Positions 1-7,511 of a stretch of 64,000 nt of DNA are shown one piece after another; the first letter of the stretch is position 1; every line of letters starts with the position of its first letter. The translations under genes and the position numbers were made by a program. The notes beneath the pieces are model-generated. The model was not told the origin of the DNA. It saw nothing but the letters and a program-made list of their open reading frames with translations, and searched no databases. This DNA is from JADLHS01 sp039806955 (lineage in GTDB: Bacteria; Verrucomicrobiota; Verrucomicrobiia; Limisphaerales; JADLHS01), in contig JBDHQI010000003.1 of the NCBI GenBank assembly GCA_039806955.1, forward strand, positions 134,197 through 198,196. The letters run 5' to 3'.

Positions 1-133
1 GGATTGGGAAGCCGGCAAGCGGGAACAATTTGAGGCACGCTGGCCGGAAGTGCAAGCGGTCTTGGCCGCGTTGGAGCAATGGGACATTTACATGGTGGAC
101 GTCTCGCCGAGTAACATTGCGTTTTGTTCCTGA
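1..133 (+). CDS. C-terminal end of an unknown protein (5' truncated by window edge)
   Basis: An open frame enters from the left edge (first whole codon at base 2) and stops at TGA 131-133. It gives 43 residues rich in Trp, Glu and Ala, ending with VDVSPSNIAFCS. The codon usage resembles the neighbouring genes, so I read it as a real tail rather than chance. The VDVSPSNI string is faintly like the catalytic-loop segment of kinase-like folds, but 43 residues are too few to assign a family. The next gene begins 80 bases downstream on the same strand. Function is unknown. Confidence 0.5.
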   Translation, partial: DWEAGKREQFEARWPEVQAVLAALEQWDIYMVDVSPSNIAFCS

Positions 134-212
134 CGCTTACTACAGCAAGACGCACCAGTTTTTCCCCGATTGTGGGACTTGCTTTGGTTTGGCCTGTTTT
201 TAATCCTGTCGC

Positions 213-2351
213 ATGAAATTTTGTTTCCTGTTGACCGCTGTTTTATTGAGCGCGCTCTTGTTCGGCTGCGTCACCACGAAAACCAAGGTTCAATATCCAA
301 CGACTGCCATCACAAATCAGGTGGATGTTTATCACGGCGTCACGGTCAAAGACCCGTATCGCTGGCTGGAGGATGACAATTCCGTCGCGACCAAGGCGTG
401 GGTGGTGGCGCAGAATCAGGTCACGTTTGATTATCTCGCCACCATTCCCCAGCGCGCGGCGATCAAGGCGCGGTTGACCGAGTTGTGGAACTTCGAGCGT
501 TACGGCACGCCGTTCAAGGAAGGCGGACGCTACTTCTATTACAAGAATGACGGACTGCAAAATCAAAGTGTGCTGTACACGTTGCCCACGCTCGAAGCCG
601 CGCCGGTCGTCCTGCTCGATCCGAACAAACTCTCGACTGATGGCACGGTGGCGTTGAGCGGCATCGAGATTAGCACGGACGGCAATCTCATGGCGTATGG
701 TATTTCGGTGGCCGGTTCGGACTGGCAGGAATGGCGCGTGCGCGATGTGCGGACGGCAACGGATTTGCCGGACGTGATCAAGTGGGTGAAATTCTCCGGC
801 GCGTCGTGGACCAAGGACGGCGGCGGTTTTTATTACTCGCGTTACGATGAGCCGACCGAAGCCGCGAAACTCACAAAGGCGAATTATTTTCACAAACTTT
901 ATTTCCATCGCCTCGGCGCGGCGCAGAGCGAGGACAAGCTGATTTATCATCGCCCCGATCAGAAGGAGTGGAATTTTGGCGGCGACGTCACGAAAGACGG
1001 GCGTTATCTCGTCATCACTTCCAGTCAGGGTACGGATCCAAAGAATCGCGTGTTATATCAGGATTTGCAGACGCCGGGCGCGCCGGTGGTTGAGCTGTTG
1101 ATGGAGTTCGACGCCGATTACTCGTTCATTGATAACGATGGGCCGGTGTTCTGGTTCAAGACCGATCTCCACGCGCCGCGCCATCGGGTCATTGGAATTG
1201 ATACCCGGAATCCAGCACGGGAGAACTGGAAGGAAATCATCCCCCAAGCCGACGAAACACTCACGGGCGTGACCGTACTCAACAATCAATTCGTCTGCAC
1301 GTATCTCAAGGACGCGCGCAGTCAGGTGAAGGTGTTCGGGCTGGATGGCAAATTCGTGCGTGAGATCGAATTGCCGGGCATCGGTTCGGTCGGTGGGTTT
1401 GCCGGGAAGCGCCACGACAGGGAGACGTTTTATTCGTTCATGAGTTTCACGACGCCGGGCGTGATTTACCGGTTGAATCTGACGACCGGTCAAAGCGCGG
1501 AGTTTCGCGCGCCGCAGTTGAAGTTCAATCCGGCGGATTATGAAACCAAGCAGGTGTTTTACGCCAGCAAGGACGGAACAAAAGTGCCGATGTTCATCAC
1601 GCACAAAAAAGGGCTGAAATTGAATGGCAAGAATCCCACGCTGCTGTACGGCTACGGCGGGTTCAACATCAGCCTAACGCCGTCGTTCTCCGTGGCGAAT
1701 CTGGAATGGATGGAGATGGGTGGCGTGTATGCGATGCCGAATTTGCGCGGTGGCGGCGAGTACGGCGAGGCGTGGCATCAAGCGGGGACGAAGTTGCGGA
1801 AGCAGAATGTATTCGATGACTTCATCGCGGCGGCGGAATGGCTGATTGCCAACAGTTACACGAATCCGAAGAAGCTGGCGATTGCGGGCGGCAGCAATGG
1901 TGGCCTGCTGGTTGGCGCTTGTTTGACCCAACGCCCGGATCTGTTTGGCGCCGCCTTGCCGGCGGTTGGCGTCATGGACATGTTGCGCTTCCAAAAATTT
2001 ACCATCGGTTGGGCGTGGACCAGCGATTACGGTTCGTCGGACAATGCGGAGGAGTTTTCCGCGCTCTACAAGTATTCGCCATTGCACAATCTCAAGCCGG
2101 GCATGAAGTATCCCGCGACTCTCATCACCACTGCGGATCATGACGACCGCGTCGTGCCGGCGCATAGTTTCAAATTTGCGGCCACGTTGCAGGCTGCGCA
2201 GGCGGGGCCGGCGCCGACGTTGATTCGGATTGAAACCAAGGCGGGTCACGGCGCGGGCAAACCGACCACGAAGTTGATTGACGAAGCGGCGGATAAATGG
2301 GCGTTTCTGGTGAAGACGCTGGGAATGAACCCGGCGCTCGGCGGCAAGTGA
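213..2351 (+). CDS. Prolyl oligopeptidase (S9A) lipoprotein
   Basis: Serine peptidase of 712 residues, the usual length for prolyl oligopeptidases, which cut short peptides after proline. The N-terminus is a lipoprotein signal (MKFCFLL..., lipobox LFGC with Cys about residue 19), so the enzyme is probably anchored outside the cytoplasm. Residues about 30-430 form the beta-propeller part, beginning with the family-typical DPYRWLEDD. The C-terminal alpha/beta-hydrolase domain carries the nucleophile in GGSNGGLLVG (Ser about 560), the acid in DHDDRVVP (about 645) and the histidine in KAGHGAGKP (about 679). A second, more distant S9 peptidase follows on the same strand, so the two probably work together on peptide use. 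Family assignment is firm; substrate is inferred. Confidence 0.93.
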   Translation: MKFCFLLTAVLLSALLFGCVTTKTKVQYPTTAITNQVDVYHGVTVKDPYRWLEDDNSVATKAWVVAQNQVTFDYLATIPQRAAIKARLTELWNFERYGTPFKEGGRYFYYKNDGLQNQSVLYTLPTLEAAPVVLLDPNKLSTDGTVALSGIEISTDGNLMAYGISVAGSDWQEWRVRDVRTATDLPDVIKWVKFSGASWTKDGGGFYYSRYDEPTEAAKLTKANYFHKLYFHRLGAAQSEDKLIYHRPDQKEWNFGGDVTKDGRYLVITSSQGTDPKNRVLYQDLQTPGAPVVELLMEFDADYSFIDNDGPVFWFKTDLHAPRHRVIGIDTRNPARENWKEIIPQADETLTGVTVLNNQFVCTYLKDARSQVKVFGLDGKFVREIELPGIGSVGGFAGKRHDRETFYSFMSFTTPGVIYRLNLTTGQSAEFRAPQLKFNPADYETKQVFYASKDGTKVPMFITHKKGLKLNGKNPTLLYGYGGFNISLTPSFSVANLEWMEMGGVYAMPNLRGGGEYGEAWHQAGTKLRKQNVFDDFIAAAEWLIANSYTNPKKLAIAGGSNGGLLVGACLTQRPDLFGAALPAVGVMDMLRFQKFTIGWAWTSDYGSSDNAEEFSALYKYSPLHNLKPGMKYPATLITTADHDDRVVPAHSFKFAATLQAAQAGPAPTLIRIETKAGHGAGKPTTKLIDEAADKWAFLVKTLGMNPALGGK

Positions 2352-2370
2352 GGTGGCGTGTGTTGCGTTT

Positions 2371-2527
2371 GGAGCGCGGGCGGTCCCCGCCCGCAGCGGG
2401 TGGAATATAGTGAAATGGTTGAATCGTCCGAAACTTTCTTTCTCGTGAGGATTGGCAAGAATGGGCGCACGAACTTCCGGAGCTTATTTCGTAGCGACGC
2501 GCTGCGGACGGGGGCCGTCTGCGCTCC
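2371..2527. repeat. REPIN-like pair of inverted REP palindromes
   Basis: Two 27-base palindromic units lie in opposite orientation, at 2371-2397 and 2501-2527, and match in 23 of 27 positions when one is reverse-complemented. Each starts GGAGCGC and ends CCGCAGC and folds on itself (2376-2383 pairs with 2387-2394). One pair of differences (unit positions 10 and 20) is compensatory and keeps the stem paired. The arrangement, two hairpins about 100 bases apart and inverted, is that of a REPIN. It sits between the two S9 peptidase genes. No REP-associated transposase is present in the window. Confidence 0.7.
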
Positions 2528-2624
2528 GGAATGGATTCGACGCTTGCTGCCGAATCGAAGTTTGAGCCGCTTCCCATGGGCTGCTACAGTCTGGCGCGGC
2601 GGTCGTTTCAAACCCGATGGAAAC

Positions 2625-4556
2625 ATGAAATCATTCAAACACATATTGTGCTGCACGGTTGTTACAGCTGCCGCTCATTCTGTTTGGTCCCAAGTTCCCG
2701 AAAACCTCGTCGTCGAAGGGGTGCCGCCGCATTCGACCGAGTTGAAGGCGGAAGCGGGGCGGTATCTGGAATTTCGCGCGGCAGGCTTCAGCAGTTGGCG
2801 TCCAACCAAGCGCGAGCTGCTCGTCAGCACACGCTTTGCGGACACGCCGCAGTTGCACGAGGTGAAATTTCCCGGCGGTGCGCGGCGGCAATTGACCTTC
2901 ACGCCCGAACCGGTGCGTGGCGGCAGTTGGCAACCGAAGCAGGGGAACTACATCGTCTTTGCGCAGGACAAGGGCGGTGGGGAATTTTATCAATACTACC
3001 GGTTCGATCCCGATACGGGCCGCATCACGTTGTTAACGGACGGCAAGTCGCGCAACGGTAGCGGGCGATTCTCCAAGGACGGCGAAATGTTTGCCTATAC
3101 CTCAACGCGGCGGACCGGTCGCGATACGGACGTCTGGTTGATGAATCCCACCGACCCGAAATCGGATCGACTGCTATGCGAGTTGGCCGGCGGCGGCTGG
3201 AGCGTGAGTGATTGGTCGCCTGACGGAGCGAAGTTGTTGTTGCGCGAGTACATTTCCATTAACCAGAGCCGGCTTTACATCGCTGATGCGAGGACGGGCG
3301 CGAAGGAATTGCTGACGCCGGATGAAGCAACGCCGGTTTCCTACGGCGAGGCGCAGTTTGCGGGAGACGGCAAATCCCTTTTTTGCACGACGGACAAGGA
3401 TTCGGAATTTGAGCGGCTGGCGCGGCTGGATTTGCGGACGAAGAAGATCACCGTGTTGAGCGGCGGGATTTCCTGGAACGTCACGGAGTTCGATCTTTCG
3501 CCGGATGGGAAGACCATTGCGTTCATCACGAACGAGGATGGGGTTGGGAAGATTCATTTAATCGAAGCCAGGTCGGGCAGGAAGCTGCGCGGGCCGGAAT
3601 TGCCACTGGGCATTCCGTCCGGCGTGAAGTGGCATGAGAATGGACGGGACCTGGCGTTCAACTTCAATTCAGCGCAATCTCCGACCGATGCCTGTTCGTA
3701 CAACGTGAAGACGCGCAAACTTGAGCGCTGGACGGAAAGCGAGACGGGCGGCTTGAACCCGGCCAACTTCATTGAGCCAGAGTTGGTTCGCGTGAAGAGC
3801 TTTGATGGATTGCCAGTCTCAGGCTTTTTGTATCGGCCCGACGCGAAGAAGTTTCCCGGCAAACGCCCGATCATTGTGAGCATCCACGGCGGCCCCGAAA
3901 GCCAGTCGCGTCCGATCTTTCAGGCGCGGAATAATTACTATCTGAGCGAGTTGGGCGTGGCGATTCTGTTTCCGAATGTGCGCGGGTCGAGCGGTTACGG
4001 CAAAACCTTCCTGACCTTGGACAACGGTTTCAAGCGCGAGGATTCGGTCAAGGACATCGGCACGTTCCTGGACTGGATCGCCATGGACAAGTTGCTGGAC
4101 GCCGACCGGATCGCGGTGATGGGGGGCAGCTACGGCGGTTACATGGCGCTGGCGAGTTTGGTGCATTTTAGTGATCGCTTGCGTTGCGGCGTGGACGTGG
4201 TGGGCATTTCCAGTTTCATCACGTTTTTGAAAAACACCCAGGATTACCGGCGCGATTTGCGCCGGATCGAATATGGCGACGAGCGCGATCCCGCCATGGC
4301 CGAATTTTTCCAACGCATTTCGCCGCTGACCAATGTGGATAAAATCCGCAAGCCGCTGTTTGTTGTGCAAGGTCAGAATGATCCGCGGGTGCCGGTCACC
4401 GAGGCCGAACAGATGGTCAAAGCATTGCGGGAGCGGGGCGGGGTCACGTGGTATTTGCTGGCCAAAGATGAAGGTCACGGGTTTGCCAAGAAGCAGAATT
4501 CCGACTTTCAATTCCTAAGCACGATCCAGTTTCTGCATGAACATTTGCTGCGATAG
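2625..4556 (+). CDS. S9 family peptidase (acylaminoacyl-peptidase/DPP-IV-like), exported
   Basis: Predicted 643-residue exported serine peptidase. I start it at ATG 2625 because that places a signal peptide (MKSFKHILCCTVVTAAAHSVWS) at the N-terminus. The in-frame extension back to 2358 would translate the repeat at 2371-2527 and looks non-coding. Residues about 60-370 are a WD/TolB-type propeller with repeated DG-x-A/K blades. The hydrolase domain has nucleophile GGSYGGYMAL (Ser about 501), acid in QNDPRVPV (about 585) and base in EGHGFAKK (about 617). GGSYGGYM is typical of the acylaminoacyl-peptidase and DPP-IV branches rather than of the S9A enzyme upstream. The two genes are 274 bases apart and may be separate transcripts. 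Confidence 0.92.
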   Translation: MKSFKHILCCTVVTAAAHSVWSQVPENLVVEGVPPHSTELKAEAGRYLEFRAAGFSSWRPTKRELLVSTRFADTPQLHEVKFPGGARRQLTFTPEPVRGGSWQPKQGNYIVFAQDKGGGEFYQYYRFDPDTGRITLLTDGKSRNGSGRFSKDGEMFAYTSTRRTGRDTDVWLMNPTDPKSDRLLCELAGGGWSVSDWSPDGAKLLLREYISINQSRLYIADARTGAKELLTPDEATPVSYGEAQFAGDGKSLFCTTDKDSEFERLARLDLRTKKITVLSGGISWNVTEFDLSPDGKTIAFITNEDGVGKIHLIEARSGRKLRGPELPLGIPSGVKWHENGRDLAFNFNSAQSPTDACSYNVKTRKLERWTESETGGLNPANFIEPELVRVKSFDGLPVSGFLYRPDAKKFPGKRPIIVSIHGGPESQSRPIFQARNNYYLSELGVAILFPNVRGSSGYGKTFLTLDNGFKREDSVKDIGTFLDWIAMDKLLDADRIAVMGGSYGGYMALASLVHFSDRLRCGVDVVGISSFITFLKNTQDYRRDLRRIEYGDERDPAMAEFFQRISPLTNVDKIRKPLFVVQGQNDPRVPVTEAEQMVKALRERGGVTWYLLAKDEGHGFAKKQNSDFQFLSTIQFLHEHLLR

Positions 4557-4650
4557 AGGCGCGACTGACCATTGGTTGCTCATGGAGATCGGGAGCGGAA
4601 GGCAAAAAATGACCAGCCTTGGGCAGCAAATGGGCAGTAAGAGATGAAAG

Positions 4651-7320
4651 GTGTTGCTGATTATTCCACTGGCCATGGCTCTACCGAAGCCAGTTCAATC
4701 CAGTAACTTGAACGATTCCGTCACGATTCTCGCCACTGCGGGCAACGTGCCGGAAGCGGCTCTTTGTTTCCATTGCGGCACGTTGTGTTGCGGCACGAGG
4801 TTTGCATTGGTGGATAAGTTTTTCTGTTGCCAGGGTTGCCAAACGGTGTATGAGATTCTTTCCGCCAACGGACTAACAGACTTCTACCAGCTCAGCGCCA
4901 CGGCGGGGGTGCGCATCGCGGCCACGGTCAAAAGCGAGCAATACCAATTTCTTGATGCGCCGACGGTGCGCGAAAAGTTGGTGGATTTTTCCGACGCGAA
5001 GCTGACGCGCGTCACGTTTCACATCCCGAGCATTCATTGCATCGCTTGTGTGTGGCTGCTGGAAAATCTCTTCCGTCTCAAATCGGGGATCGGGCAAACA
5101 CAGGTCAATTTTCCGCGCAAGGAAATCGCGCTGTCGTTTGATCTGGCCCAAACCAAACTCAGCGAAGTGGTCACGTTGCTGGCGTCGCTGGGGTACGAAC
5201 CGGAACTGAAATTATCAGCGCTGGAAGGCAAGCCAAAGAGTACGGGGCCGCGGCGATTATGGATGCAACTTGGCCTCGCGGGATTTGCCTTCGGCAACAT
5301 CATGTTGTTCAGCATTTCGGCATATCTGGGGTTGGATGCGTTTGCCGGGCCGGGGTTCCGCAAGATGGTCGGGCTGATCAGCTTTTTGCTGGCGACGCCG
5401 GTGGTGATTTATAGCGCGGCGGAATACTGGAAAGCGGCGGAGCGCAGTCTGCGGCAGAAGTTGCTGAACATTGACGTGCCCATCGCGGCGGGGGTGGCGG
5501 CGATTTATCTCCAGAGTTGCTACGAAGTGTTCAGCGGGCGGGGCGAAGGTTATTTTGATTCGCTGTGCGGATTGATTTTCTTCCTGCTGTGCGGACGGTT
5601 ATTTCAACAGAAGACCTATGATCGGCTGGCGTTTGATCGGGATTACAAATCATTCTTTCCGCTGGCGGTGACGCGCAAGGAGCGCCGGTCTCCGGCCCGG
5701 CTTGATGACGCAATGACGAACCTGAAATCCATTGGGCCGGAGGCTGGCACTCCAGTTGAGGCGCAGGTTTCGCTCGCGCAGCTTGCGGTGGGGGACCGGC
5801 TCATCATTCGGAATGGCGAACTCATTCCAGCGGATTCCAAACTCATCAATGGGCCGGCGTTGATTGATTACAGTTTTGTCACGGGCGAATCCGAGCCGGT
5901 GGAGAAAAAAGCGGATGATTATCTCTACGCCGGCGGGCGTCAGGTGGGCAGCGCGATTGAGGTGGAGATGGTCAAAGCCGTTTCGCAGAGCTATCTGACA
6001 TCGCTGTGGAATCAAGACGCTTTTCGCAAGGAAAAGCGCGAGTGGCTCAACCAGATCACTGATACTTACAGCCAGCGGTTCACGAAGATTGTCATCACGA
6101 TTGCCTTTGGCACGGCGGGATTTTGGGCGTTGCTGAATCCCGCGCTGGCGGTGAAGTCGTTCACGTCGGTTTTGATTGTGGCGTGTCCGTGCGCGCTGGC
6201 CTTGGCGGCGCCGTTTGCGTTGGGCACGGCGCAGCGCGTGCTCTCGCGGCGCAATGTTTATCTGAAGCATCCTTACGTGATCGAAACGCTGGCGGCAGTG
6301 GATTCGGTGGTGTTTGACAAAACCGGGACGTTGACGGCGGCCGGGGCGGGGAGTGTGACGTGGATGGGAGCGCCGGCCTCCGGGCAGGGTGTGCGCCTTT
6401 CCGAAACGGAGGAGCGGTGGCTGTTTTCCATGACGCGACATTCGACGCATCCGTTGCCGGTGCGGATCGGGGAGGCGATTCAGCGCGATTATTTTCCCGA
6501 GCCGGTGCGGTCGTTCCTGGAAACGCCGGGTTGCGGCATGGAGGGCAGCGTGGCGGGGCACGAAATCTGGATGGGGTCGGCGGCGTGGCTGGCGACACGG
6601 AATGTCTTCGGGCTGAAGTTGGAGGGGAGCGTGGTGCATGTGGCGATTGATGGGCGGTATCGCGGCGGTTACGTGCTGGCGAGCGCGGTGCGACCGGAGA
6701 CGGAGCGGTTGGCCAGCGGGTTGAGTACCGGCTGCGAAGTGGCGTTACTGAGTGGTGATAACGAAAAGGAACGCGGGCGCTTTGCGGCGATGTTTGGTCC
6801 GGGTACGCAGTTGAATTTCAATCAAAGCCCGCTCGATAAATTGAATTTCATCAAACACCGTCAAGACGCTGGCAAAACAGTGATGATGGTGGGCGATGGC
6901 TTGAACGATGCGGGCGCGTTGCGGCAGGCGGACGTGGGCGTGGCGGTGGTGGAGAAGGTCGGCGCGTTCGCGCCGGCGAGCGATGTGATTTTGGCGGCGG
7001 ACATGGTGACGCGAACGGCGGAGGTGTTGCGGTACGCGAAGCAATCGGTGTGCGTGGTGCGGGTGGCGTTCTGGATTTCGGCGGCATACAATCTAATCGG
7101 AGTGGCGATTGCGGCGAGCGGAAAACTGTCGCCGGTGGTGTGCGCCATTTTGATGCCGGTGAGTTCGGTGACGGTGGTGGCCTTCGCGTGTGGCGCGGCA
7201 ACCGGGCTGGGGCGGGGGTTGCGTGGCGCGGAAAAAACGAATTTACCGCCGCCGAATCTCCAGCTTCAACGTGCCGGTTTGAAGCCCGACGTTCCGATTG
7301 TAATGGAGGCGCAGTCATGA
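4651..7320 (+). CDS. ccoI: CcoI/FixI-type copper-translocating P-type ATPase
   Basis: Heavy-metal P1B ATPase of 889 residues that delivers copper for cbb3 oxidase assembly. From the N-terminus: a Cys-rich CcoI-type metal domain (CFHCGTLCCG and FFCCQGC, about residues 39-63), a heavy-metal-associated domain with CIAC at 130-133, eight predicted membrane segments, the ion-path motif CPC about 512, the phosphorylation site DKTGTLT about 556 and the hinge GDGLND about 748. The N-terminal Cys pattern and the position directly before ccoS and ccoNO separate it from a housekeeping CopA. Start GTG 4651 is used; ATG 4675 is an alternative. Its stop overlaps the ccoS start (ATGA). A palindromic sequence is embedded in frame around residues 343-368 (see repeat 5679-5753). 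Confidence 0.93.
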   Translation: MLLIIPLAMALPKPVQSSNLNDSVTILATAGNVPEAALCFHCGTLCCGTRFALVDKFFCCQGCQTVYEILSANGLTDFYQLSATAGVRIAATVKSEQYQFLDAPTVREKLVDFSDAKLTRVTFHIPSIHCIACVWLLENLFRLKSGIGQTQVNFPRKEIALSFDLAQTKLSEVVTLLASLGYEPELKLSALEGKPKSTGPRRLWMQLGLAGFAFGNIMLFSISAYLGLDAFAGPGFRKMVGLISFLLATPVVIYSAAEYWKAAERSLRQKLLNIDVPIAAGVAAIYLQSCYEVFSGRGEGYFDSLCGLIFFLLCGRLFQQKTYDRLAFDRDYKSFFPLAVTRKERRSPARLDDAMTNLKSIGPEAGTPVEAQVSLAQLAVGDRLIIRNGELIPADSKLINGPALIDYSFVTGESEPVEKKADDYLYAGGRQVGSAIEVEMVKAVSQSYLTSLWNQDAFRKEKREWLNQITDTYSQRFTKIVITIAFGTAGFWALLNPALAVKSFTSVLIVACPCALALAAPFALGTAQRVLSRRNVYLKHPYVIETLAAVDSVVFDKTGTLTAAGAGSVTWMGAPASGQGVRLSETEERWLFSMTRHSTHPLPVRIGEAIQRDYFPEPVRSFLETPGCGMEGSVAGHEIWMGSAAWLATRNVFGLKLEGSVVHVAIDGRYRGGYVLASAVRPETERLASGLSTGCEVALLSGDNEKERGRFAAMFGPGTQLNFNQSPLDKLNFIKHRQDAGKTVMMVGDGLNDAGALRQADVGVAVVEKVGAFAPASDVILAADMVTRTAEVLRYAKQSVCVVRVAFWISAAYNLIGVAIAASGKLSPVVCAILMPVSSVTVVAFACGAATGLGRGLRGAEKTNLPPPNLQLQRAGLKPDVPIVMEAQS
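5679..5753. repeat. Inverted REP pair inside the ccoI reading frame
   Basis: GGAGCGCCGGTCTCCGG at 5679-5695 (unit to 5701) is answered by an inverted copy at 5734-5753 whose reverse complement reads GGAGTGCCAGCCTCCGGCCC. The unit resembles the REP arms at 2371 and 12674-12696. It translates to a hydrophilic stretch (KERRSPARLDDAM ... SIGPEAGTPVEA) between the fourth membrane segment and the actuator domain. From memory of the family, CcoI proteins are roughly 25 residues shorter there, so the element appears to have been inserted without breaking the frame (75 bases, 25 codons). Confidence 0.6.
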
Positions 7321-7511
7321 TCGTCATCTTTCTCCTCATTCCGCTGAGCATCGTTATCGCAATCTGTTTTCTGGCAGCGTTCATCTGGGCGGTGCGCTCG
7401 GGGCAGTACGAGGACACCTGCACGCCTGCGATGCGCCTGTTGCTGGAGGAAAAGAAATCCACGCCGCCTGAACCAGCCAATGAGTTTCCAACCAAATCTG
7501 AAATGAAATGA
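7317..7511 (+). CDS. ccoS: cbb3 oxidase assembly protein CcoS
   Basis: Small 64-residue protein with one N-terminal membrane segment (MIVIFLLIPLSIVIAICFLA) followed by the family signature WAVRSGQYED. CcoS is needed for cofactor insertion into cbb3 oxidase. The start ATG overlaps the ccoI stop (ATGA at 7317-7320) and its own stop overlaps the start of ccoNO (ATGA at 7508-7511), so the three genes are translationally coupled. Placement between ccoI and the oxidase subunits is the standard order. The C-terminal tail after the signature is low-complexity and charged. Confidence 0.9.
   Translation: MIVIFLLIPLSIVIAICFLAAFIWAVRSGQYEDTCTPAMRLLLEEKKSTPPEPANEFPTKSEMK

Noticed and set aside
5448..5470. 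GGAGCGCAGTCTGCGG as another REP unit in ccoI
   Set aside because: It encodes AERSLRQK, which is ordinary for this family at that position, and has no inverted partner.
5650..6639. Long open frame on the minus strand (329 codons)
   Set aside because: Antisense to ccoI with Arg/His-rich composition; a shadow of the ATPase gene.
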